Assembly: GCA_028023455.1 (NCBI GenBank)
Contig: JAQFVV010000509.1
Span: 312,001 to 376,000, forward strand
Direction: 5' to 3'
From: Epiperipatus broadwayi
Taxonomy: Eukaryota > Onychophora > Udeonychophora > Euonychophora > Peripatidae
DNA length: 64,000 bases
Shown one piece after another: positions 12,604 to 23,400 of this stretch (position 1 is its first letter; every line of letters starts with the position of its first letter). Under the pieces are notes generated by a model that was not told the origin of the DNA, made no database searches, and was given only the letters and a program-made list of their open reading frames with translations. The translations under genes and the position numbers were made by a program.

Positions 12604-12840
12604 AGCTTTATAGTTAGCTAATGAGGTAAAAGGATGGCTGCATGAGGATTACATTAGATCCTAAGATCTAGGTGCAGTGCTCTCATATTCAAGGCTCCTC
12701 ACTGATGAAAGCCACAAGATAGAAAATAGTGTGGATATATTGGATGAGTAGGCACTAGATGGGGATTTTATGCACAAACCTTCTTGCATTCACTGATTAC
12801 TCTAGCTTGCACTGGTGACACTACTGTATGGAGAGTTTAG
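12555..12840. mobile_element. Family B element next to the LINE
   Basis: It has inverted ends: CTCTCCATACAGTAG at the left and CTACTGTATGGAGAG at the right. Interior blocks (TTACATTAGATCCTAAGATC, GTGCAGTGCTCTC) are shared with 3571-4072. The left end overlaps the LINE coding sequence. Confidence 0.7.
12687..12745 (+). ncRNA. Hammerhead-like motif (family B)
   Basis: CTGATGA (12702-12708) and GAAA (12722-12725) are intact. Outer stem I is ATTCAA/TTGGAT, keeping the pairing through a T-G wobble. The predicted cleavage base is G (12731), which hammerheads do not tolerate, so this copy should be inactive. Confidence 0.45.
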
Positions 12841-13773
12841 CCTCTACGTTAACAGCTTCTATAAGCACAAAGAATGGTAATGATGTGATGTTTAGTCTTT
12901 TGTTTTATCAATGCTAATCTATTTTATCTTTTATCTGATAAAATAAATTGGCATTGATATAACAAAAGGTGGACGTTATATAAGTTCATTTCAATGATTC
13001 TTTGAGAATAGTTTTTGAATTACCTTAGTGATATATTCTAATTTTTATGGCTGCTAACATATTTTTTAACTGTTGAGAAATACATCAAGAGACATTATAA
13101 TCAGTTCTTATGCTCTGTGATCTAAATTTATTAAGGAAATCTTGTACTTGTGGCTTTGTTAGGGATCATTGTACACCTTGATGTGATGTTCTGCCATCTT
13201 ATGGATATGTGTTTCATACAATTTTATATCATCATATTCATTATAAACTCTTTTCTCTGATAATGTACAGAAATCGCAACTGAATAATATATTTTTTTTT
13301 TTTAAAAAAATTTGATTGCCAATATTTATGAAAGAAAATGTAACATATTTTAATATTAAAGATTTGCCACATGAATTTAGGAAATTTGCTTTATTGAAAA
13401 ATATATGATTTTTCTTTTCTACAGTACAGGCTTTTTCATACCTGCACTCCAATATGTAATATATAGAGGGTTTGATTTCAAGACTTTCAAAAAAATTCAT
13501 ATATTAAAATATAGTGTTGTAAGGTCTGCCCATCCCTCGTATATGTATGTAAATGGATTATGTCCTGCATGTGAGGAGTCAGAATGACTTATGGTCAACA
13601 TGGGTAGGATGAGAAAGTTGGCACCAATCTGGGTTTTGAGTGTTCTGTCATCAGATTTTCAATGACATGGACGGCTGAAAAGTTGTGGGGTGGATTCAAG
13701 TCTGTCCCTAAAAGTATGAAGATTGGTTATCTGAATATAAGCTGAGCATTGATTGTATATAAGTGTGGATGTG

Positions 13774-13830
13774 GTAATCTGGATTAACTGACGAGTGCTG
13801 GTTTAGCACGAAAGATATATTGGTGATTAT
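13774..13830 (+). ncRNA. Hammerhead-like motif (family C)
   Basis: CTGACGA (13788-13794), a perfect 5-bp stem II (GTGCT/AGCAC, 13795-13809) and GAAA (13810-13813) are present. Stem I is ATTAA/TTGGT with two wobbles, then a bulge and GTAATC/GATTAT. Stem III is weak in this copy. Confidence 0.5.
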
Positions 13831-14067
13831 TTATCTTTTCGACATGTGTGTGATCAAGTGTATTAGCAGTATGAGATAGGGTAGATAGTTGAGGTTTATT
13901 GAAAAATCTAATTTACTAAACTAATTGTTATAACTGAAACACAGGCTTATTATATACCTGTGTCTATATATGTAATATATAGGGTATATGAGCACAAACT
14001 TTCACACAACCCACCACTCTATCTAATAACACTGATACACTTAAACCCATATATGTTGAAAAGATAA

Positions 14068-14126
14068 ATAATCACCAATATACGTATTTCATGCTAAACC
14101 AGCAATCATCAGTTGGTCCAGATTAT
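14068..14126 (-). ncRNA. Hammerhead-like motif (family C)
   Basis: On the - strand CTGATGA (14106-14112) and GAAA (14087-14090) are present. Stem I is a perfect ACCAA/TTGGT plus outer ATAATC/GATTAT, and a palindromic ATACGTAT stem III is followed by A as the predicted cleavage base. Stem II (TTGCT/AGCAT) has a T-T mismatch at its base. Compared with the + copy, the stem I bases differ but the pairing is kept. Confidence 0.55.
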
Positions 14127-14802
14127 CATCTCTACACATATATACTATAAGTGCTCAGATATATATTAAGATAGACAATCTTCATACTTTAATGGACAGG
14201 CTTCAATCTACTCCACACTCCAACCGTCCATCCAATTGAAAATCTGATGATGGAATGCTCAAAGGCATACGTATATTGGTGATTATTTATCTTTTCAACA
14301 TATGTGTTTGCGTATCAGTGTTATTAGATAGAGTGGAAAATGGTGGGCCGTGTGAAAGTCTGTGCTCATACACCCTATATATAAACTAATTGTTGTAATA
14401 TGAACTTAAATTTTAAACTTTGCGTAGTATTGAATTACAGAATAAACTAATTGTTGAATGTTATTATATTTCAAAAGTTAAATAGTAATTGGTTTGTCAC
14501 TCAGCCAGTCATGTGTCATATGGGCATTGAAATGACAGCCAAATTGTAATTCTAGGATTTTTAGTTCTAGAGTCCACCTATCTATCACTGCAGTAAACAT
14601 TCATTTAAATTTTTTTTTTCTGATCTCAGCTGCTTGCATATTCACATTTAAAGAAAAACCAGTTTAGTACTAGTGTTTTTCTGAAGGTTTGTGATGATGG
14701 TGTTCTAGCTGTATTTTTATATTGGACTATTTCCATCATCTAATATGTGGGTTGAATGTCTTTAGAAAAGTTTAATTTTAGTTAAATATTCCAAATGCAT
14801 TC

Positions 14803-14928
14803 AACTGTTAGTAATATCACAGCAAACAGGTTAGTATATGCACTAACTGTTAGTAATATCACAGCAAACAGGTTAGTATATGCACTAACTGTTAGTAATA
14901 TCACAGCAAACAGGTTAGTATATGCACA
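14803..14928 (+). repeat. Tandem repeat, 3 x 42 bp
   Basis: Units start at 14803, 14845 and 14887 with AACTGTTAGTAATATCACAG and are almost identical. The repeat lies in the terminal region of Penelope-like copy 1; the other copy has a single unit. Confidence 0.95.
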
Positions 14929-14994
14929 ACATTTTGAGAGGTATTTTTCTCCCCTCTTCTTCAGGTGTTGCTGGCCTGACCAGTGACAGTACTA

Positions 14995-15067
14995 GCATGG
15001 GATTCGAACCTGGGTCCTTAGATTCTTGAATTTTAAGGTAACGCTCTAACCAACAGCCATCCTGCCA
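14995..15067 (-). repeat. tRNA-like (pol III promoter-like) segment inside Penelope-like copy 1
   Basis: On the - strand GGTTAGAGCG (A-box-like) is followed by GGTTCGAATCCC, a consensus B box (14999-15010). The 3' side does not pair with the 5' end as an acceptor stem, so it is a tRNA-derived segment and not a tRNA gene. Confidence 0.65.
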
Positions 15068-15590
15068 AAGGCAACAGTATGTAGTAATTTCATATACTTA
15101 TCTTTGAGGTTCCTCCTGATTTCTCCACTTTTTCCTCAGAGCAGAGTTGATTAGTGGTTTCCATACATTATGTATAGCCACACTAGGTTGGCTTATGGGA
15201 TTTTTTGCCATTGTCATGTGAGCAGCTTTTTAAAATTTTCTTCTTTGAACCTTTTCTTCTTTATCCAATATTTTTGTATTTTCCCAATTGAACGTATGTT
15301 CATTGGTCCATATATGGTCTGCTACCTTAAGATCAGTCTATTAATAGTTTTTTTCAACCGTTGCATACTTTTCCAAATTAGTTGTGGATAATTAGTAGCT
15401 TCTTAAATAATTCGGAAATCCTATTCGATCTGGTTTCACTCTCCAGAATGTCATTAACAAAGTTTCTTAGCTTGTGATGATCCCAAAGTGATTTCCTTTC
15501 AAGCTCACTTTGACTATACAAATCTATTTAAAAAGGAAAAAAAAATCTCATTCACTGGTGTCTGTCATTCCATTTATATATCTTAATGCT

Positions 15591-15890
15591 ATATAATGAG
15601 GGTGCTAGTAGCTCTAAACAAGCTTTTTCTGATAAATGCCGGACGAGAAAGCATTTATAATATCTATCTAGAATTACTCCTATTCCCAAACTGGTTTAGA
15701 GCTGATGGCCCTCCTCAGTGAGACACTAGGATATTCAACACTAGATCTAAAATACAGACTCAAACTTAGCATTATATAATACTTAAGTAGAAAATCTGAA
15801 ATCCAGCTATCTAACTTAAATAGCCATATGCTTTCTCTTTTTGCATTTATCGGAAAAGCTTGTTTAGAGCTATTAGCACACTCATTATAT
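15591..15890. mobile_element. Family A TIR element, 300 bp
   Basis: The ends are inverted: ATAATGAGGGTGCTAGTAGC on the left against GAGCTATTAGCACACTCATT on the right, continuing into AAACAAGCTTTT and GATAAATGC. A - strand hammerhead relic lies at about 15690-15745 with CTGAGGA, but with TAAA in place of GAAA. Confidence 0.85.
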
Positions 15891-16800
15891 TACATTTGTA
15901 ATACAAACTTAATAAAAGTCATGTGATGTATGACTTGATTTTCTTACTATCTTAATGCTGTTCAAAATTAAATGCAACAATTTGGGTACCTTTATTATCA
16001 TCAACTAATTACATTTTTTTTTAATCCCTAAAATATTTTATTATCTTTACAAAAAAAATACTAAATGAAATAAAAGAAATATTTTTTTTATCTTTACTTT
16101 TTTTTTTTTCTGATTAATTCATGTTTATTAGTAATTTTTCCAAATTTAACTTTCTCATTTGTCGTTATATACAGAACTACTCAATAAGATATAAATTCTT
16201 TATTAATGCTTGATAAGCACTAAATTCTTATTAAGATACTTAATGAAATAGATTTATATATTTTTTTCTGTTTAGCAAAGTGCAAGAAATAAATAAATTT
16301 TCTTTTTTAAAAAAAAAGCATCATATGGCATTACAAAAAATAAATAAATTCCAATCTTGGACGTTTGTTGACTTCCCTCTAAGATCAGTTTCCATATATC
16401 TTTTCAAAGCATTGGGATTATCAATTAATATGCTGCTACTACGTTGACCCCATTTAACTTTTATAAAACAAATTAATTACATTCATATATCTATTTTATA
16501 GTAGCCAGAAAGCTTGTACGGTTAGACATTTATTTGTAAATGGAGCCTGAACTGGTACAATGTATTTAATAAATAATCATTATTGTTTTGCATATTAAAA
16601 CTGCATTAACTCATTTGACAGATGAGACAGAAAATCAATTTTCTTTGTTCGAAGGCAGGCAAATAATAGTGCTTCCTTATCCTGACGTCAGTTATTCATA
16701 AAAATAAAGAAAAAAATTAGAATAAAATTTTTTAGTTCACCACGTGTTAAAAATATATCATCTATTCTATTATATTTATATATATGCAAGTTAATGTTTG
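15891..16800. other. No feature seen
   Basis: AT-rich sequence with poly(T) tracts near 16010 and 16105. No repeat border or exon was recognised. Confidence 0.45.
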
Positions 16801-16814
16801 TTACCTAAAATCCC

Positions 16815-18275
16815 ATCAAATATCGCACCAACCTTGATGAATCTTGCACAATTTCTTTTTGGAGAATTATAAAAGCTATGGATATTTTTGTTTTATGGTA
16901 AAGAGGTCAGCACTGATTAAAAAATTATCGATGTTGGAACATGCTGTGATCTGTATATTGAAATACATTCCAGAGAAATGGAGATAATAATAGTTTTTGG
17001 AAATCTGAGATAAAATTTTATAATGTATATATTTTAAATTAATTAAATTTCATTTGGGCCATGGATTTAATTTCTCACTTGCAAGTGGAGCATAAAAAAA
17101 AATATCATGATGTTAAAATTTCACAGCCATTTTAAAAATTAATTTATCACATGAGAAATATATTTAAACTGAAATCCTAAAAGTTGATCAAATTTAGTAG
17201 TAGAATTACAGTTTTTGATAAAATAAGTTAAAATTTGATTTGGTAAATATATTTTAAATTAATTAAATTTTGCTTGTACCATGTATTCAAAGTGAAATCC
17301 TAAAAGTAGAACAAATGATCGTAAAAAGTTATATTTTTTGCAATACTGTTATTGGCAACTCATGTACTATTATTTGCAATATAAAAGTGCATTGAAATCA
17401 TAGTTAAGGCTTTACTTCATTAGCATTTGAAATCAATAAATATATATATGTGCTTTGCGCACAGATAATGAAGCTGTTAAAAATAAGCGATATTATTCAG
17501 TAGCCATGAATATGGGACTATAAACTGTCCTGAAAGCGCTTGGCGGTAACTTTTGGATAATATCACTTATTTTCAACAGCTTCATTATCTGTGCGCAAAG
17601 CACATATATATTTACTGAAATCATAATCATTTTTACATAATTATGTAAGCCATGGGAGCAGCTACCTATTGCATCAAATTTTCATTCAAATTTTTTTTAA
17701 ATGGTGGTAATTTGCAATATAAAAATACATTACAATAGTAATTTTTACAGAGCAAACCGTGGGTACAAGAAAAAAAAACCAAATAATGAAAACTGTCATT
17801 TATGATCAGTTATATTATTGAATTTGATAAACTTTTAGGATTTCAGTTTAAATACATTTCTTATATGATAAACTAACTTTTAAAATGTCTGAAATTTCAA
17901 AAGATCCTGATATGGTGCAAAACAAAAATGTAATTAATTTATCTACTTCATAAAGAATGTTAAAATTTAAACTTCAAATTAAATCATTTTATTTAATATA
18001 CAACATTGTTTATAAAAATGTGCTATCGATCTCATGTATTATTATTTCCTATAAATATTACTGAAATATATTTTAATTATCAACTACTTTATATTCTTTT
18101 AAGATTTGCATTCAACAATCAAGATAGAGCTTTATAACAAAGAATTTAGGAATATTAATCCATTATCATTTATCCTTTATATTATATATATATAAATTTG
18201 AAAAATTTGTTTGTTTATTATTTAATAACTTGATAAATATTGCACCAATCTTGATGAATCTTGCACAATTTGCTT
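16815..18275. repeat. Nested fold-back of about 1.45 kb with terminal direct repeats
   Basis: Blocks at 17115-17225 are inverted at 17810-17905 (AACTGAAATCCTAAAAGTT and its complement). An inner palindrome lies at 17434-17620. The outermost block ACCTTGATGAATCTTGCACA near 16831 recurs in the same orientation near 18247, so the ends are direct while the body is inverted. Confidence 0.65.
17434..17620. repeat. 187-bp perfect-arm hairpin
   Basis: TATGTGCTTTGCGCACAGAT and the following AATGAAGCTGTT on the left are exactly complementary to the right arm ending at about 17615. The spacer of about 60 bp includes a short GC-rich string (AAGCGCTTGGCGG). Confidence 0.9.
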
Positions 18276-19249
18276 TATTATTTTTTAATTTTTGTTTTTA
18301 AGATGTTTATTTTAAAAAATTTGTTAATTTTCTATTAACACAAGCGAAGCTTCAGGGACAGTTAGTATTGTAATAGATATTGGTTTATTTGAGCTACAGA
18401 AGTAATAGGTTTGGTTGAATCCATGGATCTTGAGTTCGAGAATCCGTCATTCTTCCACTAAACAAATAAAATAGTTTTACAGAAAATTAAAATATAGATC
18501 ACAATTTTGCATAATAACGGACCTTCTTTAAAACTTTGTCCTTCTTTAATTATAATGTCTTCCTTGTTTAAAATCTTTATTCTTGTTTTCCAGCAGAGAA
18601 AGGCAACACTTCTATAATTCTGAACATAAGAGATTTTAATAAAATGCAAGTTATTAAAGGAAAATATTGACCAAAATATTTACGAAGAGCCATTAATATA
18701 TTATAAGGATTTATCGTTACCCAGTTATTTCATTATGTACACTGCAGTTGCTGTTATGGAAAGAGAATGGAATGGATAATATAATTTTGACATTTATCTT
18801 TTTTTTGCATATCAAACCTGTAATTGTTACAGTAATATGCTTACAAACAATTTCACTTTTTTTTTTTTTTATTTCCCATAAAAATGCAAAGTGTATATTT
18901 TTGTTTTTTAAACAGAATGAGATTAATTATTTATCACTGAAAAAGCCTTATGATGCTTGAAAATTGAAGTGAATACAAAAAACTACTTTCATTTACTATT
19001 TTATTTCCATCAATTGAGATTTTATCTCTCTCATCTGCGTAAACTGCTTAAATTATTTACCATTCATTCTTTTTTTGCAATTGAAGCTTACATTTTTCTA
19101 AATAAAGTTTTAATCAGAAATAAAAGATAAAATAATTATGATATTTTTATAAATTTAAAAACATAATGTTTTTAAGAATTTTTTTTAATATTGCATGACA
19201 AAAGCAATAAAATGTAAATAAATAAATAAAAAAAAATCAAACAATCTTT

Positions 19250-20386
19250 TTTCCTTATTGATTTTTTATTGATAAATATTTTCACAAAATATATATTTAT
19301 ATATTTTTAAAAAAAAAAATCAATTCTTAAATTTCATTAAAAAAAATATGCCTTAACTTTTTTGACTAAACCATTTGTGAAAAAAATGTACAAAAATGAA
19401 AAGAAAAATAAAGGACCTAAATTTTGAAGTTGAGTATTTAATATGCAATTTAACATATTACTTTTGTCAAAAAAAGAAAATAATATAAAATAAATGATGC
19501 ACAGAATTTCATCAAAATTAACAAATTACTATCGGCTGTTTTTCCACAAGGATACACAATACTGCATTTTCTTATTTAAAATCAAATTAAAAAAAAAAAC
19601 CACAACGAACATTTCCGTCTTTGAGACACCCTGTTTCATAATCAAATCTTAGAGGATAGAATAAAATTTCTTACGGAAGCAATAAAAAAAGGTTCAAACA
19701 AAGTTTTGCTTTCCCTTTCTTCTGTAATCACTAAGAAATAAACATTAAAAAAACTTTTTTTTAATTCTAATGCAGTAATGTGGAAGACATTTGTTTTTTT
19801 CTTTCATCCCCTAAAAAAAATCTTATATACAATGGGGAAGGGGGGGGGGAGATCCTCATTTATTACAAAAATTTAGTATAAAAATAATTTTTCCACTTAT
19901 ACTTTTCTGACTTTTTGAAAAACAATCTTACATTTTGGATTAGCAGGAGAAGAGAAGAATATCACAAGCCATGAAGTAATTATAAAAAATATTTATACTG
20001 ACTATTATAAAATTTAAGCATTACTGTAAAAGTGATTCATTTAATATTACAAATATAAATGTCAAACTTGCTTATATTTAATCAAGAATAATAGCGACTG
20101 TAAAATGCACTCCATTTATTATTTAAAAAAACACTCCACTTCTTGTTTGGTTTCCGTGTTTATGTTCTTTTTTTACATCTTCACATCTGCTGTAAGCACC
20201 TAAATGAAGTAGCAAAAATTCCTTGGCAGTGATATTCAATTGACAGAGAAGCCTCTGATCAGCTCAAACCTATGACGACATAAGAAGCGGGCATTTAATC
20301 ATGTTCCTTGCACACGCCACTCACACAGACTAGAATAGAAGGTTGAACCATCACAAAAATTTAATAAACATCACAGAAAATGGTGA
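19250..20386 (-). other. Likely PKMYT1 3' UTR and flank
   Basis: This stretch lies immediately 3' of the proposed stop codon and lacks the inverted repeats that fill its surroundings. It holds A/T tracts and several AATAAA signals on the - strand (for example at 20115-20120 and 19265-19270). The assignment depends on the terminal exon call. Confidence 0.35.
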
Positions 20387-20416
20387 TCAATTCTCATTTG
20401 ACGCTGCTTCAAAAAC
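20387..20416 (-). CDS. PKMYT1: PKMYT1 proposed terminal exon (10 codons)
   Basis: On the - strand a good acceptor (GATTTTTTATCTATTTTTAG) is followed in phase 0 by VFEAASNEN and TGA. Joined to the preceding exon this gives KNLLQ-VFEA, which parallels human RNLLSLFEDTL near the very C-terminus, so length, phase and residues all fit. The cost is an intron of 20,711 bp (20417-41127). Possible AATAAA signals on this strand lie at 20115-20120 and 19265-19270, so the 3' UTR may extend to about 19.2 kb. I found no better candidate in the intron, but a 30-nt exon found by eye is not proof. Confidence 0.6.
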   Translation of the reverse strand, partial: VFEAASNEN

Positions 20417-23400
20417 CTAAAAATAGATAAAAAATCAGAATCTTTAAAATACTTAAAAGAATCTACTAGAAGAAAAAATATGAATCAAATTGCATAAAAT
20501 ATAATAAAGATAATTGTATGAATATATCTATATAATATCGATAAATTTAACAACTGATTAATTAAAGATGAATAGAAAATTATATATCATATTTATAATA
20601 TGTTTTCTATATATATTGCATGCAATTAATATAATTAAGTTTATGCAAGAATTTATTTTTTATTTTATCAGAAATTTATCACTGGTCATGTTTCATCTTT
20701 ATAAAAGAAAAGCAATGGATGTTGCTATATGTGTAAGGTATAAATATTTTTATTACACTGAGTGTATAAATTATTTGCCACAAAAAGCTTTTATGTGTTA
20801 TTAAATATATATATATACATTAGTCATTATTATATAATGATATTTTATTTATAAACTATATGAAAAAAACAGCATAATTGATGGTGTTTGTTTTCATTTT
20901 TAATAACATTCTATAAACGTTATAACACAATGTAAAAAACCTGCAGTTTAATATTGTGCGTATATAAAAAATAGTTTTAAAGAAATACTCCCCTCCCCTT
21001 TCAGCCAATAAATCTGCTGGTAATAAAATCTTATCAGATTGTAGCAAAAACCGTATCGTATATACTTTTATAAACGTGATAAACTGATAAAGCATATTTA
21101 AAGGATTGCTGACTCAATCCATATCGAAAGCATAAGTCTACATCTTCAAACTTTTCTTATGATGGTTAAGGGCTTAAGAAAGCAGTGTTTTTAATAACGA
21201 ACAATTAGAGTAGAAAACCATCTACAAGAGATTCTTTAAAGAGTACACACTATTGAAAGAAGTATATTCTCTTATTCTTCTCTTTTACTTTATTTGCACA
21301 TCTTCATATATATATATTGCTTATAATACTTCTTTCATATACACTTCAATGCAAACTTTCTTAAAAAACTTCTTTATTTTCCTTACAATTTCGATTGCTC
21401 AGCAGTCTTCATCAGAGCTACAAAATTTTTGAATAATATAAATACATAACCTTCACTTCTTATATATACAAAAAATATATATACTATTGAAAGAAGAAAG
21501 TAAGAAATAAGTGAAAAATTGTACAATTCATATATATATTATAACGGAATTTGCCGTTTTCCATATATATATCACGCATATATATAATCATTTCTAAGAT
21601 TGCGTGTACGTATTTAACGCTACACGTATATGCGTAATTGTTAAAAAAAAAGATTTATTTTTAAAATATTTTGAAAACTATACTCCTATTCCTCACCCAG
21701 CATATTTATGAGCGTCAATTTATGACCTCAAGCGCCAAACTTATATTACTATAAGAATTATACTGGGAGAGCTGGAATACCAATATGGAAATACCCTCAG
21801 GGCGGGTGATTAATAAATTGAAAGAAATCTATGAGGGAGGGGGTTACTATACTTTAATATGTTTGATATACTATTCTAAATTCCTTATACTTTTATAAAA
21901 ACAGACCTAAATAAACAATACCAATAAACATACATTTCATTTTTAAATTTTGTACAATATTTTATTTATACCCTGATTAAATAAATATTATTGATTTTGT
22001 GCTCTTTATTTACTAAGAAAAAAACCCGCATGCATACACATACTGCCTAGATGTGTATAAAATCCTATGAATAAGACATATATCAGGTTCATACCAGTAA
22101 GAAAAATCACTTCTTTTTCTTTCTTTTTTTCAAAAGTTTATGCATATCGTTCACGATAAGAAAGTTTGTGAAAAATTAAAAGAAACAGACGCTATCTGGA
22201 ACACTAATTAGCATATTGTTGAATGAGCACATACCTGAATTGTTTTTCTTCCCCGGGGAAAACGATGGATTATCCAAAGTAAAAAAATTTCATTCATTTT
22301 GATTCTTTTTTATAGCACTTGATATCATGGCGATCAAATTTGATTATTTATTCCTGCTGGCCTATATTATTGCTTGTTGATTCCATTCCTTTTTTGAATT
22401 TAATTTTGACTTCGGAGCAATTAGTTTCTATCTTCGACGGTTACCCTTCTTGCAGCCACCTTCGGACCTTCATGGGGTGAGATTGCACTGCCCAGCACGC
22501 TTATGCTTTCTTAAGCCAGCTTGCACACAATTCTACCAGCCATTTTTACAACAACTCTCCTTCGCAGCACTCTCTACAAAAATCAGCAATAGAATCAACT
22601 TTTTTTAGCAAGTTTTGCCCCTCAAAAATCCGGATTCTTTTTTAACAAAAGCTTTTTGCACCTCAAAATCTAATTTCGTTCTTTTGTTTTCATTGAAATT
22701 CTTTTGAATCCAAACGTAAATCTCTGTAATTAAATTCTTTAAATATCGATCAAGTTCTTTTTGCTATCTTTTTTTCATTTAACTTCTCCAAAATGAAATT
22801 GAAAAGCTTCCATCTTGAAAAATAAAACATATTTCCGTATCTGTATTTATACTTTTTACTTTTTTTTTTTTCATATTATTCTATCCAGCAAAAATATATA
22901 TGCATGCGCTTCACATACCCCCACCTCTTCTGTTTATATTAACCTTTTTTAATCCCTATCTAGTTATAAATATAAATATTAAAAATAAATAAATTCCATT
23001 AATTGGGCTATATTGATGCATATATAGCAAAGTCTACTTTTGAAACAGGGATCGAACTCAGCCCTATTTCAATATATAAAATCAAGTCATGCATATATAG
23101 CAAAGCCTACTTTTGAAACAGGGATCGGACTCGGCCCTATTTCAATATATAAAATCAAGTCATTGGAGTGTAATATTTTGCAATACTTTTATTATTTCTC
23201 TAAATTCATTTCAGAACCAATTTATGAAAATATTGAACAATTGATGGACATTGGATGACAATACAAAAACTTCTAGAAAATATTTTTGCTTTAACTGGCT
23301 TTTGTCAGGCAGAAGGCACTGCATCAATCTAGCAATAACCTTTCATTATATTATTCAAGTCAATTTGTCCGGATTATCCAGAAATTATTTTGTTTACAAC

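Larger units (their letters stand above)
10985..13090. repeat. Older fold-back element split by nested insertions
   Basis: The left arm (10985-11135) and right arm (12895-13090) resemble the arms of the 140-1639 palindrome: AGAATCATTTAAATGAACTT on the left, and TTCATTTCAATGATTCTTTG on the right in inverted sense. Between them lie the LINE fragment and a family B element, so the order of events is palindrome first, insertions later. Confidence 0.6.
13630..14390. mobile_element. Head-to-head units of hammerhead family C
   Basis: Sequence around 13650-13870 reappears inverted at 14040-14260, and a third partial unit in + orientation starts near 14265. Blocks such as ATATTGGTGATTATTTATCT occur in each. 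The units carry hammerhead-like motifs at 13774-13830 (+) and 14068-14126 (-). No protein coding was seen. Confidence 0.7.
14668..15480 (-). mobile_element. 5'-truncated Penelope-like element, copy 1
   Basis: The left terminal block (CTGAAGGTTTGTGATGATGG, then TTTTATATTGGACTATTTCC) matches the ends of the larger copy at 26523-35843. The - strand sequence at about 15090-15390 matches the endonuclease C-terminal region of that copy, read on the opposite strand, but carries frame breaks. The reverse transcriptase is absent. A tRNA-like segment lies between coding region and terminus. Confidence 0.8.

Noticed and set aside
14795-14986. 63-codon + strand frame with a repeated 14-residue peptide
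   Set aside because: It is the translation of the 3 x 42 bp tandem repeat in the Penelope-like terminus, on the strand opposite to the element's ORF.
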